64,000 bases of DNA from Actinobacteria bacterium IMCC25003 (GCA_002284855.1 CP015603.1:744001-808000); one strand, 5' to 3'. Shown: positions 45,199 to 55,018, numbered from the stretch's first letter. Notes: generated from the sequence alone by a model not told the origin. Numbers and translations: made by a program.

Positions 45199-46788
45199 TT
45201 AGTGATGGCCCTCGAGCTCGCGACGTTCTGTCTCGGTTGCCTTAGGAACAGCAACAGCCGCAGCACGTGAGATTCGATTACGGAGTTTATTCTTCAAGGC
45301 AGCAGGACGTCGTACTCCTGAAGCATCGTGCTCTGGAAGTTCGAGCGGAGCAAGCTGTTCGTGTGAAGTAAGGAGCCAAGCCTTTTCTGCAGAGATTGGC
45401 TCGTGAACTTCGACGAATTCACCGTTAGGCATACGAACAAGGCGACCTGTTTCACGACCATGCAAAACAAGATCACGATCTGCACGCTGCAATGAGAGGC
45501 AGAGACGCTTGGTGATAATGAATGCAATTGGAGGGAGAACTAGAACGCTGATGCGAGCAAACCACATCATCTGATTGATGGTGAGATGGAAAGTCGTTGC
45601 GATGATGTCGTTTCCACCATTAATCAATGAGACCAATGTGAAGGTAAGGGCCATGACACCGATAGCGGTGCGGTTCGGTGTATTGCGAGGACGATCAAGG
45701 AGATGATGCTCGCGCTTATCGCCGGTAGCCCAGCTCTCGATAAATGGATAGAGAGCAAGACCGGTAAACATAATTCCAGGCAGAATCAAGCCAGGAATCA
45801 AAATATTCCATGAGATTGTGTGACCGAAGGCATGTGTTTCAAGCGGCGGGGCCATACGGACTAGTCCATCTAACCAACCCATGTACCAATCGGGCTGTGA
45901 TCCCGCAGAAATTTGTCCTGGTGTATATGGACCATAAAGCCAAATTGGGTTAATCGATGCGACGGCGCCCAAGAATGCAGTGACGCCAAAGACGATAAAG
46001 AAGAATCCTCCAGCTTTAGCCATATAGACAGGCATGAGTGGATATCCAACAACGTTCTTTTCGGTACGTCCTGGACCCGGGAATTGTGTGTGCTTCTGAT
46101 ACCAAACGAGCATCAAGTGCACCGTAATGAGCGCAAGGAAGATTCCTGGAAGGAGAAGTACGTGAACGGTGTAGATACGAGGGATAAATGCTTCACCAGG
46201 GAAGGCTCCACCGAATGCAAAGAAGGCGAGATATGAACCAACAAGTGGAAGCGCTTGAATAATCGCTTCAGCGATACGGATACCTGTTCCTGAGAGGAGA
46301 TCGTCGGGGAGTGAGTAACCCAAGAAGCCTTCAACGATTCCAAGAGTAAGAAGTCCGACGCCGATGATCCAGTTAAATTCACGTGGCTTACGGAAAGCGC
46401 CGGTGAAGTAGACGCGAAGAAGGTGAACAACGATTCCCACCATAAAGATAAGCGCTGCCCAGTGGTGAATCTGCCGCATCAAGAGACCGCCACGAACCTC
46501 GAAGGAGATATCGAGAGTTGATGCGTATGCCGCAGACATCTCAAGTCCCTTAAGTGGCGCGTACGAGCCGTCATAGACAACCTCGCGCATTGATGGGTCG
46601 AACCAGAAAGTTAAGAAAGTTCCGGAGAGGAGAAGGATGACGAATGAGTACAAGCAAATTTCGCCAAGGAGGAATGACCAGTGGTCAGGGAAGACCTTGG
46701 TGAGGTTCTTCTTCATCCACTTTGCAGCGCCTGTGCGATCGTCTACATATCCTGCGACGTTACCGGCGATTCGTTCGCGTGCTGTCAT
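45199..46788 (-). CDS. qcrB: Cytochrome bc1 complex cytochrome b subunit
   Basis: This 529-residue actinobacterial-type cytochrome b has an extended C-terminal region. Heme-ligand histidines are in IHHWAALIFMVGIVVHLLRVYFTGAFRKPRE and HVLLLPGIFLALITVHLMLVW; the quinol-site PEWY equivalent is QPDWYMGWLDG. Eight or more helices are present. It oxidises menaquinol and works with QcrA and QcrC in the supercomplex with aa3 oxidase. It overlaps qcrA by 4 bases and ends at a terminator. Confidence 0.96.
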   Translation of the reverse strand: MTARERIAGNVAGYVDDRTGAAKWMKKNLTKVFPDHWSFLLGEICLYSFVILLLSGTFLTFWFDPSMREVVYDGSYAPLKGLEMSAAYASTLDISFEVRGGLLMRQIHHWAALIFMVGIVVHLLRVYFTGAFRKPREFNWIIGVGLLTLGIVEGFLGYSLPDDLLSGTGIRIAEAIIQALPLVGSYLAFFAFGGAFPGEAFIPRIYTVHVLLLPGIFLALITVHLMLVWYQKHTQFPGPGRTEKNVVGYPLMPVYMAKAGGFFFIVFGVTAFLGAVASINPIWLYGPYTPGQISAGSQPDWYMGWLDGLVRMAPPLETHAFGHTISWNILIPGLILPGIMFTGLALYPFIESWATGDKREHHLLDRPRNTPNRTAIGVMALTFTLVSLINGGNDIIATTFHLTINQMMWFARISVLVLPPIAFIITKRLCLSLQRADRDLVLHGRETGRLVRMPNGEFVEVHEPISAEKAWLLTSHEQLAPLELPEHDASGVRRPAALKNKLRNRISRAAAVAVPKATETERRELEGHH

Positions 46789-47777
46789 GATGAGCGCTCC
46801 CAGAAGCTAGGTCCTACAGGTTCATTAAATGGTGCTTGAGCTACCAGGTAGCCATCGGCATCCACGGTGATAGCCAATTGTGGCAGAGGTCGCGCCGCGG
46901 GGCCAAAGATAACTTTGGCAGCACGTGTGACATCGAATGTTGATTGATGGCATGGACAGAGAAGGTGCTTGGTCTGCTGTTCGTAGAGAGCAACCGCACA
47001 ACCCATATGAGAACAAATCTTGGAGAAGGCGATGATGCCCTCATGTGTCCAAGAAAGTCGCTCGGCATCAAGATTAAATTCTTCAGGGCGGAGGCGGATC
47101 AAGAGAACTGCATCCTTACCAATATCGGCTAGAGATCGATGCGCTCCCGGTGCGATCTCGGGAAGCGTTTGTGCGACTGCACCCACTTCAAGATCTTCGG
47201 GGCGCAATGGTCGATCGCCTGGATCTGTGACTAAACGAGTTCCGGCTTTCCAGGAAGTCTTAGAGAGGCTGTCTTTTGGAAGTGGACCTAAATCGCGAAG
47301 CAGAAGTAGGGGAGTCAGTGCAGAAAGGCCAAGTGCAGCACCGAGTGTTCGCTTGATGAGTGGGCGACGACCAAGTCCTGCCGCAGATGCGCCAGCCTTA
47401 ACGGTCTTTACGAATTCAGAACGATCTTCATCCTCTGAACGAAATTCGTGACGGTGCGCAATAACCTCTTCATCAGGCATCAAAGTCTTTGCCCAGTGAA
47501 TGAGACCGGCACCGATACAGAAGAGTGCGATTGCCATTCCCATTCCGAGCCCAAGTTGATGGGCATTGGTTTCACCAAGAATCGGAATAAAGATAAAGGT
47601 CTTATCGGAAACGAAGATGTAAGAGAAGATGAGAAGAAGGGTTCCGAGAGCTGATAGGCCGAAGAGGATAGCTACTTGTCGCTCTGCGCGAGCTGCAGCC
47701 TTTGGGTCAGTATCAGTTGAGCGATGCACGTGGGCAGGAAGTCCGGGATCCTTTATCTGCTCGATCTCATTAGACAT
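46785..47777 (-). CDS. qcrA: Cytochrome bc1 complex Rieske iron-sulfur subunit
   Basis: 330 residues, long as in actinobacteria. Three N-terminal helices (residues about 35-60, 70-95 and 145-165) precede the Rieske domain with the cluster motifs CSHMGCAVAL and CPCHQSTFD, separated by 13 residues. It carries electrons from menaquinol to cytochrome cc. It lies 3 bases after qcrC and overlaps qcrB by 4 bases. Confidence 0.95.
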   Translation of the reverse strand: MSNEIEQIKDPGLPAHVHRSTDTDPKAAARAERQVAILFGLSALGTLLLIFSYIFVSDKTFIFIPILGETNAHQLGLGMGMAIALFCIGAGLIHWAKTLMPDEEVIAHRHEFRSEDEDRSEFVKTVKAGASAAGLGRRPLIKRTLGAALGLSALTPLLLLRDLGPLPKDSLSKTSWKAGTRLVTDPGDRPLRPEDLEVGAVAQTLPEIAPGAHRSLADIGKDAVLLIRLRPEEFNLDAERLSWTHEGIIAFSKICSHMGCAVALYEQQTKHLLCPCHQSTFDVTRAAKVIFGPAARPLPQLAITVDADGYLVAQAPFNEPVGPSFWERSS

Positions 47778-47780
47778 GTT

Positions 47781-48572
47781 CTATCTCGCCTTCATCGCTA
47801 GCCAGACTGCAACACCAACGAGCAGTCCGATTCCAAGAGTCCATACAAGTAAACCTTCAGTAACTGGACCAACGCGTCCGAGTGCTACGCCACCTAGCTG
47901 TGGTTCAGATTCAGCAGCTTTAATCCATTTAATGATGGAGAGCTTTTCTTCCGGAGTAATTGTCTTATCGCTAAAGACCGGCATTGACTGTGGGCCGGTG
48001 ATCATCGCTTCGTAGATATGGCGTGGTTCAACGCCCATGAGAGTTGGTGCATATTTACCTTGAGTAAGTGCTCCACCTTGTGCGGCGAAGTTGTGGCACA
48101 TGGCGCAGTTGGTACGGAATAGCTCTCCACCTTCTGCAACAGATCCATCGCGTTCGTAATTCAACATCTCTTCACCTGGAACCTGAGGTCCTGGTGCAAG
48201 AGAAGCGACATATGTTGCAAGAGCATTTACCTCTTCCGCGTTATAGACAGGCTTCTTACGCATCGCCTGAGTGCTCATATCTGCCATTGGCATACGACCT
48301 GTAGCGACTTGGAAATCAACTGATGCAGCACCTACTCCAATGAGTGATGGTGCGATTCCGCCTCCTTCAGCATTGAGACCATGGCAGGAAGAACATCCCT
48401 TCAAGAAGATCTGCTTACCTTCTTCAATGGTGACGGCACGATCCGCGACTGAAGTGGCGTCTTTGTTGACCGCACTTGCAACCTGAAATGTGGTGCCAAT
48501 GGTGAAGAGAGCAAAGATCAAGAGAATTGGTCCTGCTGCACGATGTCTGCGTAGACGCGAGAGACGCTTCAC
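47781..48572 (-). CDS. qcrC: Diheme cytochrome c of the bc1 complex
   Basis: 263 residues: an N-terminal membrane anchor or signal (PILLIFALFTIGTTFQVASA), two c-type heme motifs (CSSCHG and CAMCHN) with distal methionines in MADMSTQAMRK and MPVFSDK, and a C-terminal transmembrane helix (TLGIGLLVGVAVWLAM). This diheme cytochrome links bc1 directly to CuA, with no separate soluble cytochrome c, as in other actinobacteria. It lies between ctaE and qcrA. Confidence 0.95.
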   Translation of the reverse strand: MKRLSRLRRHRAAGPILLIFALFTIGTTFQVASAVNKDATSVADRAVTIEEGKQIFLKGCSSCHGLNAEGGGIAPSLIGVGAASVDFQVATGRMPMADMSTQAMRKKPVYNAEEVNALATYVASLAPGPQVPGEEMLNYERDGSVAEGGELFRTNCAMCHNFAAQGGALTQGKYAPTLMGVEPRHIYEAMITGPQSMPVFSDKTITPEEKLSIIKWIKAAESEPQLGGVALGRVGPVTEGLLVWTLGIGLLVGVAVWLAMKAR

Positions 48573-48606
48573 TGTTTTCCTTTCAGTAGGTTAAATCGTA
48601 GAGTCA

Positions 48607-49236
48607 TTATTTGATGAGATAGATAGAGGCGAAGAGAGCGATCCAGACAACATCAACAAAGTGCCAGTAGTACGAAACCACGATTGCAGTGGTGGCTTGG
48701 CCCTGAGTAAATCGACGCGCCTTTGCAATTCGCACCATCACGATAAGGAATGCGATGAGACCACCTGTTACGTGGAGACCGTGAAATCCTGTAGCGATGT
48801 AGAAGACAGAACCGTATGCATTGGTGGAGAGAGCAAGGCCTTCGGTCACCAAAGAGGCATATTCGTAGATCTGTCCTGCGATGAAGAAGCCGCCCATGAG
48901 GAATGTCATCGCAAACCACTCGCGCATTCCCCAGTACTTCACATTGATGAGAGATGCAGTGCGACGAGCTTGATAGCGCTCAGCTGCAAAGACTCCGAAC
49001 TGACATGTGACAGAGGAGAGCACAAGCACCGTGGTGTTGATTGCAGCGAATGGAATATTGAGAATCTCGGTTGATTGCAGCCAGATCTTCGGTCCTTGCA
49101 CTGCGCGAGTCGTGAAGTACATTGCGAAAAGTGCGGCGAAGAACATGAGCTCGCTAGAAAGCCAAACGATTGTTCCGACTGCCACCATGTTGGGGCGGGT
49201 AATCTTGTGGTGAGCGCTCACGCTGGTGCTTGTCAT
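48607..49236 (-). CDS. ctaE: Cytochrome c oxidase subunit III
   Basis: About 209 residues from ATG 49236 (an ATG at 49245 is an alternative; a frame to 49329 is unlikely). Five helices are visible; the motifs [34 protein letters not shown] and [15 protein letters not shown] are family-typical, including the conserved Glu and His residues. It begins the ctaE-qcrC-qcrA-qcrB operon, separate from ctaC-ctaD-ctaF, as in mycobacteria and corynebacteria. It starts in a divergent region with the receiver-like gene. Confidence 0.95.
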   Translation of the reverse strand: MTSTSVSAHHKITRPNMVAVGTIVWLSSELMFFAALFAMYFTTRAVQGPKIWLQSTEILNIPFAAINTTVLVLSSVTCQFGVFAAERYQARRTASLINVKYWGMREWFAMTFLMGGFFIAGQIYEYASLVTEGLALSTNAYGSVFYIATGFHGLHVTGGLIAFLIVMVRIAKARRFTQGQATTAIVVSYYWHFVDVVWIALFASIYLIK

Positions 49237-49388
49237 GGGTCGCATTATTCCCGAAAAGAGCCTGACTAACCTATTTAGAGCGCTCAGGAATGGCCCCGTT
49301 TTCCCCATAACCAGGGTGAAAAGGGTCACGCAGAATGAGCCAGATTTACAGTGACTTTGAGGTGAGTTCCCCTATTAGACTTTGGCCT

Positions 49389-49838
49389 ATGTCAGAGAAC
49401 ACCGGAGCTCGAGAGCGCCAATACTCAATCGTTCTCTACTCGGACGATGTGACGGTTCGCGATGCTGTTATCGGAGCCCTCGGCACTCGAGTTGCACCCG
49501 ATATGGCAGAGCATGTCATCCATCAATTCGCGACAGCTCCTGCCCTTCGCCTCTTTGTTGATGGCAAGAAGCCTGACTCTGATTCTCCTATTGATCTCTT
49601 TATCTTGGATGGCGAGTCAGTTCCCGAAGGTGGCATCGGAATGGCACGCCAGTTGAAGGACGAGGTCTACAACTGCCCACCTGTCATGGTCATTACAGGT
49701 CGCAAGGAAGATGCGTGGCTTGCCGCGTGGTCTCGCGCCGAAGCAAATGTTCTCCATCCCGTAGATCCATTTACGCTCTCTCACACAGTTGCAGATTTAC
49801 TGCGCGCCCGTACAGTCGTCACAAACGCAAACGCCTAA
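49389..49838 (+). CDS. Receiver-like domain protein (REC fold, no output domain)
   Basis: About 149 residues from ATG 49389; an upstream frame to 49335 has no start signals. The protein follows a CheY-like alternation: SIVLYSDDVTVRDAV (acidic pair), LFILDGESVPEGG (candidate phospho-Asp), PPVMVITGRKED and a final segment ANVLHPVDPFTLSHTV, where the conserved Lys position is His-Pro. No DNA-binding domain and no kinase lie nearby. A protein of this kind between ctaE and trpD is, from memory, a recurrent actinobacterial arrangement. Phosphorylation and role are unproven. Confidence 0.65.
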   Translation: MSENTGARERQYSIVLYSDDVTVRDAVIGALGTRVAPDMAEHVIHQFATAPALRLFVDGKKPDSDSPIDLFILDGESVPEGGIGMARQLKDEVYNCPPVMVITGRKEDAWLAAWSRAEANVLHPVDPFTLSHTVADLLRARTVVTNANA

Positions 49839-49850
49839 ACGGAGTTTATT

Positions 49851-50903
49851 GTGGCCACTTCTTCTATGAGTTGGAGTGCGCTCACCGAGAAACTTATATC
49901 GGGGCTTGATCTAGAAAAAGATGAGATTCAAAGCGCGATGCGCGAAATCCTGAGCGGTGAATCAGATATCGAAAATGTGAAGAGTTTTCTTCTTGCTCTT
50001 AAAGCCAAGGGGGAAACATCTGATGAAGTCGGAGCCCTCGTCGAAGTTATGTATGCACATGCAGCTCCAATTTCAATCAAGGAGCGTGCAGTAGATACCG
50101 TCGGCACAGGTGGCGATGGAGCGCACACAATAAATATCTCGACAACTGCGGCGATTATTGCCGCGGCCGCTGGCGTTCGAGTTGTAAAACATGGAAATCG
50201 CGCGGTCTCTTCGAAGTCCGGAGCCTCAGACTTTCTTGAAGCACTTGGCGTCGTTCCAGGTCTTGATGGTTCTGGAGTTGAAAGAACAGTGCGCGAGTTA
50301 GGAATTGGCTTCTGCTTTGCGCCCATCTTCCATCCAGCGATGCGATTTGCTGCCCCTGCCCGCAAAGAGTTAGGCGTACCAACGGTATTCAATATCTTGG
50401 GGCCCTTAGCCAATCCTGCCCGACCGCAAGCGGCAGCAATCGGGGTCGCAAATGAGCGGATGCATCTTGTGATGGCACAAGTACTCGCTGAAAAGGGATG
50501 CGATGGTTTTGTCTTTCGTGGCGATGATGGTCTCGATGAAATCACTCTTGTAACAACAACTTCAGTACTTTCCATTGGCAATGGCGAAATTAAGAGCGAT
50601 CGCATAGATGCGAAAGATTTCGGAATGCAGAATGCTCCTATCGAAGCGATTGTTGGGGGAGATGCAGCCGAGAATGCACGTATATCTCGAGCAATCTTTG
50701 CCGGTGAAAGAGGCGCTCCACGCGATGCCGTACTACTTAATGCAGCTGCAGCAATAGCCGCATTTGAAGGCGATATGGAGCGCGATCTGAAAGAACGTTT
50801 AACACTAGGACTCGAACGTGCAGAACGCGCTATTGATTCAGGCGCTGCGCTTAACCTTTTAGATAAGTGGGCAGCTCTTACTCAGGAGATTTCGGCTTCT
50901 TAA
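49851..50903 (+). CDS. trpD: Anthranilate phosphoribosyltransferase
   Basis: This 350-residue enzyme attaches phosphoribosyl to anthranilate in tryptophan synthesis. PRPP-binding blocks are DTVGTGGDGAHTINIST and KHGNRAVSSKSGASDFLEALG; the metal and anthranilate region includes PIFHPAMRFAAPARKELG and TVFNILGPLANP. It starts at GTG, 12 bases after the receiver-like gene. No other trp genes are in the window; isolated trpD next to the cox/qcr cluster is also seen in mycobacteria. The end overlaps the convergent exonuclease by 26 bases. Confidence 0.94.
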   Translation: MATSSMSWSALTEKLISGLDLEKDEIQSAMREILSGESDIENVKSFLLALKAKGETSDEVGALVEVMYAHAAPISIKERAVDTVGTGGDGAHTINISTTAAIIAAAAGVRVVKHGNRAVSSKSGASDFLEALGVVPGLDGSGVERTVRELGIGFCFAPIFHPAMRFAAPARKELGVPTVFNILGPLANPARPQAAAIGVANERMHLVMAQVLAEKGCDGFVFRGDDGLDEITLVTTTSVLSIGNGEIKSDRIDAKDFGMQNAPIEAIVGGDAAENARISRAIFAGERGAPRDAVLLNAAAAIAAFEGDMERDLKERLTLGLERAERAIDSGAALNLLDKWAALTQEISAS

Positions 50904-51540
50904 CTTTCTTGCCGAAGTTGTTGAGTTCTTCAAGAGTGTAGATATCGTGAGAACCAAGTCGTTCAAGTAGCCCGTGAAAGACATCAACCGTTGCGCGGGC
51001 ATCATCGAGAGCCCGATGGTTTGGGGTGGTAGAAGTTCCAAAGAATTCGGCAAGTGTGCCTAACTTGCAATTGGGAACTTCATCTCGAGAAAGTACTTTG
51101 CGGGCGATGATTGCGGTATCAAGCACCGGAAAATTAGGCCAATTAAATCCATGTGCTCGTGCTGAAAATGTGAGGAATGAGAGATCGAAGGGCGCATTCT
51201 GGGCGACTAGAACTGTCTCTAAGTCAGAGCCTAAGAATTCGAGAAGTGAAGGAAATATCTGGGCAATCGTGGGGGATTGAAAGACCATATCATCTGTAAT
51301 TCCGGTGAGATCGGTGATGTAGGCAGGGACTGGATGTTGCGGGTCGATAAATGTTTTGAACTCTGCGAGCACTTCGCCCCCACGAACTTTGACGGCCCCT
51401 ATCTCTGTAATCCCGGCACCGAGATGTGGTGCGCCACCTGTCGTCTCTAGATCAAGAACGACAAATGTGATCTCGTTCAAAGGTCGCCCAAAATCTTGCA
51501 GAGTGCTCTGCCAAGTTGCGCCCTCAGAATCGTTCACCAT
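50878..51540 (-). CDS. DnaQ-type 3'-5' exonuclease (DNA polymerase III epsilon-like)
   Basis: 220 residues. The DEDDh exonuclease motifs are ExoI FVVLDLETTGG, ExoII NAPFDLSFL and ExoIII HRALDDARAT. The mycobacterial neighbour of trpD is a longer fusion with a UvrC-like nuclease part; here only the exonuclease domain is present, ending in a Lys-rich tail. It could proofread or process DNA ends. The start ATG has TAGGGT 6 bases upstream. Confidence 0.88.
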   Translation of the reverse strand: MVNDSEGATWQSTLQDFGRPLNEITFVVLDLETTGGAPHLGAGITEIGAVKVRGGEVLAEFKTFIDPQHPVPAYITDLTGITDDMVFQSPTIAQIFPSLLEFLGSDLETVLVAQNAPFDLSFLTFSARAHGFNWPNFPVLDTAIIARKVLSRDEVPNCKLGTLAEFFGTSTTPNHRALDDARATVDVFHGLLERLGSHDIYTLEELNNFGKKVKKPKSPE

Positions 51541-51552
51541 AACTTAACCCTA
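51541..51552 (-). promoter_or_regulatory. Leaderless -10 element, DnaQ-like gene
   Basis: TAGGGT (51552-51547 on the minus strand), 6 bases, then ATG 51540. Confidence 0.5.
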
Positions 51553-51580
51553 GATGATTGCGATGACATAGCTTGCGTAA

Positions 51581-51592
51581 TACTCTCGATGC
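51581..51592 (+). promoter_or_regulatory. Leaderless -10 element, hydrolase gene
   Basis: TACTCT at 51581-51586, 6 bases, then ATG 51593. It is divergent from the exonuclease promoter. Confidence 0.5.
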
Positions 51593-52360
51593 ATGGGAGT
51601 TGAAGGCGCGCCAGCAGGATTGTTAAGCGATTGGCATGCAGAGGGAAAAGGCACCAATAAGAAGGTTGGAATTCTTCTCGTTCACGGATTTACCGGTTCT
51701 CCAGCTTCGATGAGGCCTTGGGCTGAATATCTCAATCAACGCGGATATACCGTCACTGTTCCTCTTCTACCTGGACATGGCACTCGTCCCGAAGATCTCA
51801 ATATGGTGAAGTGGCAAGAATGGCCCGCAAAGGTCGAGAACGATCTCAACGCAATGCTTCAGAGTTGTGAAAAAGTCTTCATCTGTGGTTTGTCGATGGG
51901 TGGCGGAACAACGCTGAATGTTGCTACACGTTATTCGAAAGAGTTGGCTGGAATCATTCTCGTAAATCCCATGATCCATGTGAAATTCATCCCGGCCCAA
52001 GTTGCCTGGGTTATCTCTCGTTTCCAGAAGATGCGCGATTCTGTTGGCGATGACATCAAGCGTCCCGGCATAACTGAATATGGTTATGACTCACTTCCGG
52101 CAGTGGGCGTATATCAACTGCTCAAAATGCTTTCGTACACACGGAAGAGATTGCACGATGTGACAGCGCCACTTCAACTATTTCATAGCGTAGAAGATCA
52201 CACCTTGCCCGTTTCAAATACGGAAATCATCATGCAGGGCGTCGGCTCTCGTGAGAAGAATCGAATTGAGCTGGTAAATAGTTACCACGTTGCCACTCTC
52301 GACTATGACGCAGAGATCATCTTCGAGAATTCACGCCTCTTTATTGAATCGCACTCATAA
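51593..52360 (+). CDS. Alpha/beta hydrolase, carboxylesterase or monoacylglycerol lipase-like
   Basis: 255 residues. The oxyanion-hole HGFTGSPASM, the nucleophile elbow GLSMGGG, an Asp in VEDHTLPV and a His in SYHVATLDYD form a complete catalytic triad. It resembles bacterial Est30/thermostable monoglyceride lipase types, which cleave short to medium chain esters. It has no signal peptide. The 3' end overlaps hutH by 20 bases on the other strand. Confidence 0.87.
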   Translation: MGVEGAPAGLLSDWHAEGKGTNKKVGILLVHGFTGSPASMRPWAEYLNQRGYTVTVPLLPGHGTRPEDLNMVKWQEWPAKVENDLNAMLQSCEKVFICGLSMGGGTTLNVATRYSKELAGIILVNPMIHVKFIPAQVAWVISRFQKMRDSVGDDIKRPGITEYGYDSLPAVGVYQLLKMLSYTRKRLHDVTAPLQLFHSVEDHTLPVSNTEIIMQGVGSREKNRIELVNSYHVATLDYDAEIIFENSRLFIESHS

Positions 52361-53858
52361 CTTTTCCTGCCGCCACAAAGCTGGTTGCAGCCATGAGTTC
52401 GGGGGATAAATAGCGATCCGGACCAGGACCTGCAACTGTCTTACGGAGCTCAGAGATAATTGCGGCTGAAACAGGGCTTGGCTTCAGCGGCGCACGTAGC
52501 TCTATTGCGCGAGAAGCAGTCACCAATTCAATCGCAATGATTCTGGTGAGGTTATCGACAGCTGTACGTAGTTTGCGAGCTGCCGACCATCCCATAGATA
52601 CATGATCTTCCTGCATTGCAGAAGATGGAATTGAATCAACGCTGGCAGGGGAAGCGAGTCGCTTATTTTCGCTGACAAGAGCAGCTTGAGTGTATTGAGC
52701 AATCATCAAACCTGAATCAACGCCTGGATCATCGGCGAGAAAAGGAGGAAGACCTGCATTTCGATTCTTATCGAGCGCTCTATCTGTGCGACGTTCAGCA
52801 ATACTTCCGAGATCTGCAACGGCGATTGCGAGGAAGTCGAGAACATAAGCGACCGGGGCACCATGGAAATTTCCGTTGGAAGAGATTCGTCCATCTTCAA
52901 GAACGACAGGGTTATCAATGACCGCTGAAAGTTCGCGTAGCGCAACTGTCGCGGCATATTGGATGGTGTCGCGGACAGCGCCTGCAACCTGTGGCGCGCA
53001 TCGAAGCGAGTAAGCATCTTGAACACGATCATCATTACGTAAATGTGAAGCCACGATTCCTGAATCTTTCAGAGTTGCTAGCATGCGCGCTGCACTCTCG
53101 GCTTGTCCGGGATGTGAACGAAGTGGTTCGTGCAACTCTGGAATGAAGACACGGTCTGTACCAAGCAAACCTTCAACGCTCATTGCTGCGACGACATCTG
53201 AAGAATTGACGAGCGTACGTAGATCTTCAATTGCGAGAATCAACATTCCGAGCATTCCATCTGTTCCATTGATAAGGGCTAAGCCCTCCTTCTCTGCTAA
53301 CTGAACAGGTGCAATCTTTGCGTCAGCGAGAAGTTCTGGAACTGGGCGTTGAATACCGTTATTATCGACAGCTTCCCCTTCGCCCATGAGAACTAAGGCG
53401 CAATGAGCAAGTGGCGCAAGATCTCCACTACAGCCAAGAGATCCGAATTCACGAACGAGGGGAGTGATACCTGCATTGAGAATCGCAGCCATCGTCTGCG
53501 CAACAACGGGGCGAACTCCAGTCTTACCTGAAGCCAATGTTTTGAGTCGAAGCGCCATCAGCGCGCGAACAACTTCTCGTTCTACAGGTTCGCCCACACC
53601 AGCGGCATGTGAACGAATAAGTGAACGTTGGAGCTGAGTGCGAAGTTCTTGAGAAACATGGCGGTTGGCAAGCGCGCCAAAACCAGTGGAAATTCCATAG
53701 ACGGGAGTCTCTGATGCAGCGAGGCTCTCGACATGATCGCGTGACGATTGCATTGCATCAATCGATGTCTGTGAGAGCGAGACTGTGGCGTTGTTGCGCG
53801 CGATAGAAATGAGATCGCTAAATGTCATCCCGGATGTCGAAATTACTACTTCTGCCAT
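52341..53858 (-). CDS. hutH: Histidine ammonia-lyase
   Basis: This 505-residue enzyme removes ammonia from histidine to give urocanate. The MIO prosthetic group forms from Cys143-Ser144-Gly145 in GSLGCSGDLAPLAH; Cys replaces the more usual Ala, a known variant. YGISTGFG supplies the catalytic Tyr, and QDAYSLRCAPQVAGA and SSNGNFHGAPVAY are family blocks. It is the last gene of hutU-hutI-hutH, overlapping hutI by 13 bases. Confidence 0.95.
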   Translation of the reverse strand: MAEVVISTSGMTFSDLISIARNNATVSLSQTSIDAMQSSRDHVESLAASETPVYGISTGFGALANRHVSQELRTQLQRSLIRSHAAGVGEPVEREVVRALMALRLKTLASGKTGVRPVVAQTMAAILNAGITPLVREFGSLGCSGDLAPLAHCALVLMGEGEAVDNNGIQRPVPELLADAKIAPVQLAEKEGLALINGTDGMLGMLILAIEDLRTLVNSSDVVAAMSVEGLLGTDRVFIPELHEPLRSHPGQAESAARMLATLKDSGIVASHLRNDDRVQDAYSLRCAPQVAGAVRDTIQYAATVALRELSAVIDNPVVLEDGRISSNGNFHGAPVAYVLDFLAIAVADLGSIAERRTDRALDKNRNAGLPPFLADDPGVDSGLMIAQYTQAALVSENKRLASPASVDSIPSSAMQEDHVSMGWSAARKLRTAVDNLTRIIAIELVTASRAIELRAPLKPSPVSAAIISELRKTVAGPGPDRYLSPELMAATSFVAAGKVMSAIQ

Positions 53859-55018
53859 GAGGTCACTGCTCTTCCTGATTTGTAGGTACTGTGAATGAGA
53901 TTTACACCTGGACGATAGGCAAGATGGATATAACTGGGAGCATCGAGAAGAACGAGGTCTGCCCTCTTACCAATTGTGAGTTGGCCAATATCTTCTCTGC
54001 GCAGCGCTTGTGCTCCACCCAAGGTTGCAGCGAGAACTGCTTCTTCAACGGTGAAACCTAAGAGACTCACAGCTGATGCGATGCAGAAGGGGATCGATGT
54101 CGTGTAGCTCGAGCCAGGATTGCAATCAGAAGCAATCGCAACACGTGCTCCTGCATCAAGAAACTTTCGGCCGAGGTTGCTTTCGAGATGAGTTGAAAAT
54201 TCAGCTCCCGGCAGAAGGGTGGCCACGGTATTACTTGATGCAAGCAATTCGATATCTGAATGTGTGGATTTACTCAAATGATCGGCTGATGATGCACCCA
54301 GAGCGACTGCGAGCTCGACACCTTTTCCAGCTGAGAGTTGGTTGGCATGAATGCGAGGGAGCATTCCATGTGCGATTCCTGCTCGAAGAATTGCCTCTGA
54401 TTGTTCGGGAGAAAACGCTCCTTGGTCGCAGAAAACATCAATCCATTTCGCGGACGAAGCCGGGATGATTGAGTCGATAATGAGCGCGACGTAAGCATCT
54501 GGGTCGTCCTTGAATTCAAGGGGAATGACATGTGCTGCTAGGAGAGTTGTCTCATCGGTGAATCTCTTGGCGATCTCAATAGAGCGAAGTTCATCTCGCT
54601 CGGTAAGCCCATACCCAGATTTAATCTCAATTGTGGTCGTGCCTGAAGCCAGGGCTTCATCCAATAAACGTTGAGCATTCTGAGAAAGCGCTGCATCGGA
54701 AGCGGCTCTTGTGGCTGCCACCGTCGATGTGATTCCGCCGGCTGAATATTTCTCGCCTTGTGACCGTGCGGAAAATTCGTGAGCACGATCTCCGGCAAAG
54801 ATGAGATGGGAATGTGAATCGACAAAACCTGGGAGCAGAGTCTTTCCAGAGCAATCGATTTCAGAATCGACACCGGATGGAATCTGCTGGGCTATCTGAG
54901 CAATAACTCCATCTTCAACAACAAGAGTGGCACCGTGCAACACGCCAAGTACGCCGTCACCGATATGAGAATCATTAGTGACGAGAGTTTCTATGTTGGT
55001 GAAAGCTATAGAGCTCAC
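53846..55018 (-). CDS. hutI: Imidazolonepropionase
   Basis: This 390-residue amidohydrolase opens imidazolone propionate to N-formimidoyl-glutamate, the third step of histidine degradation. Metal and active-site residues are in [31 protein letters not shown] and [29 protein letters not shown] closes the fold. It overlaps hutU by 4 bases at its start and hutH by 13 at its end, so the three are coupled. Confidence 0.95.
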   Translation of the reverse strand: MSSIAFTNIETLVTNDSHIGDGVLGVLHGATLVVEDGVIAQIAQQIPSGVDSEIDCSGKTLLPGFVDSHSHLIFAGDRAHEFSARSQGEKYSAGGITSTVAATRAASDAALSQNAQRLLDEALASGTTTIEIKSGYGLTERDELRSIEIAKRFTDETTLLAAHVIPLEFKDDPDAYVALIIDSIIPASSAKWIDVFCDQGAFSPEQSEAILRAGIAHGMLPRIHANQLSAGKGVELAVALGASSADHLSKSTHSDIELLASSNTVATLLPGAEFSTHLESNLGRKFLDAGARVAIASDCNPGSSYTTSIPFCIASAVSLLGFTVEEAVLAATLGGAQALRREDIGQLTIGKRADLVLLDAPSYIHLAYRPGVNLIHSTYKSGRAVTSWQK

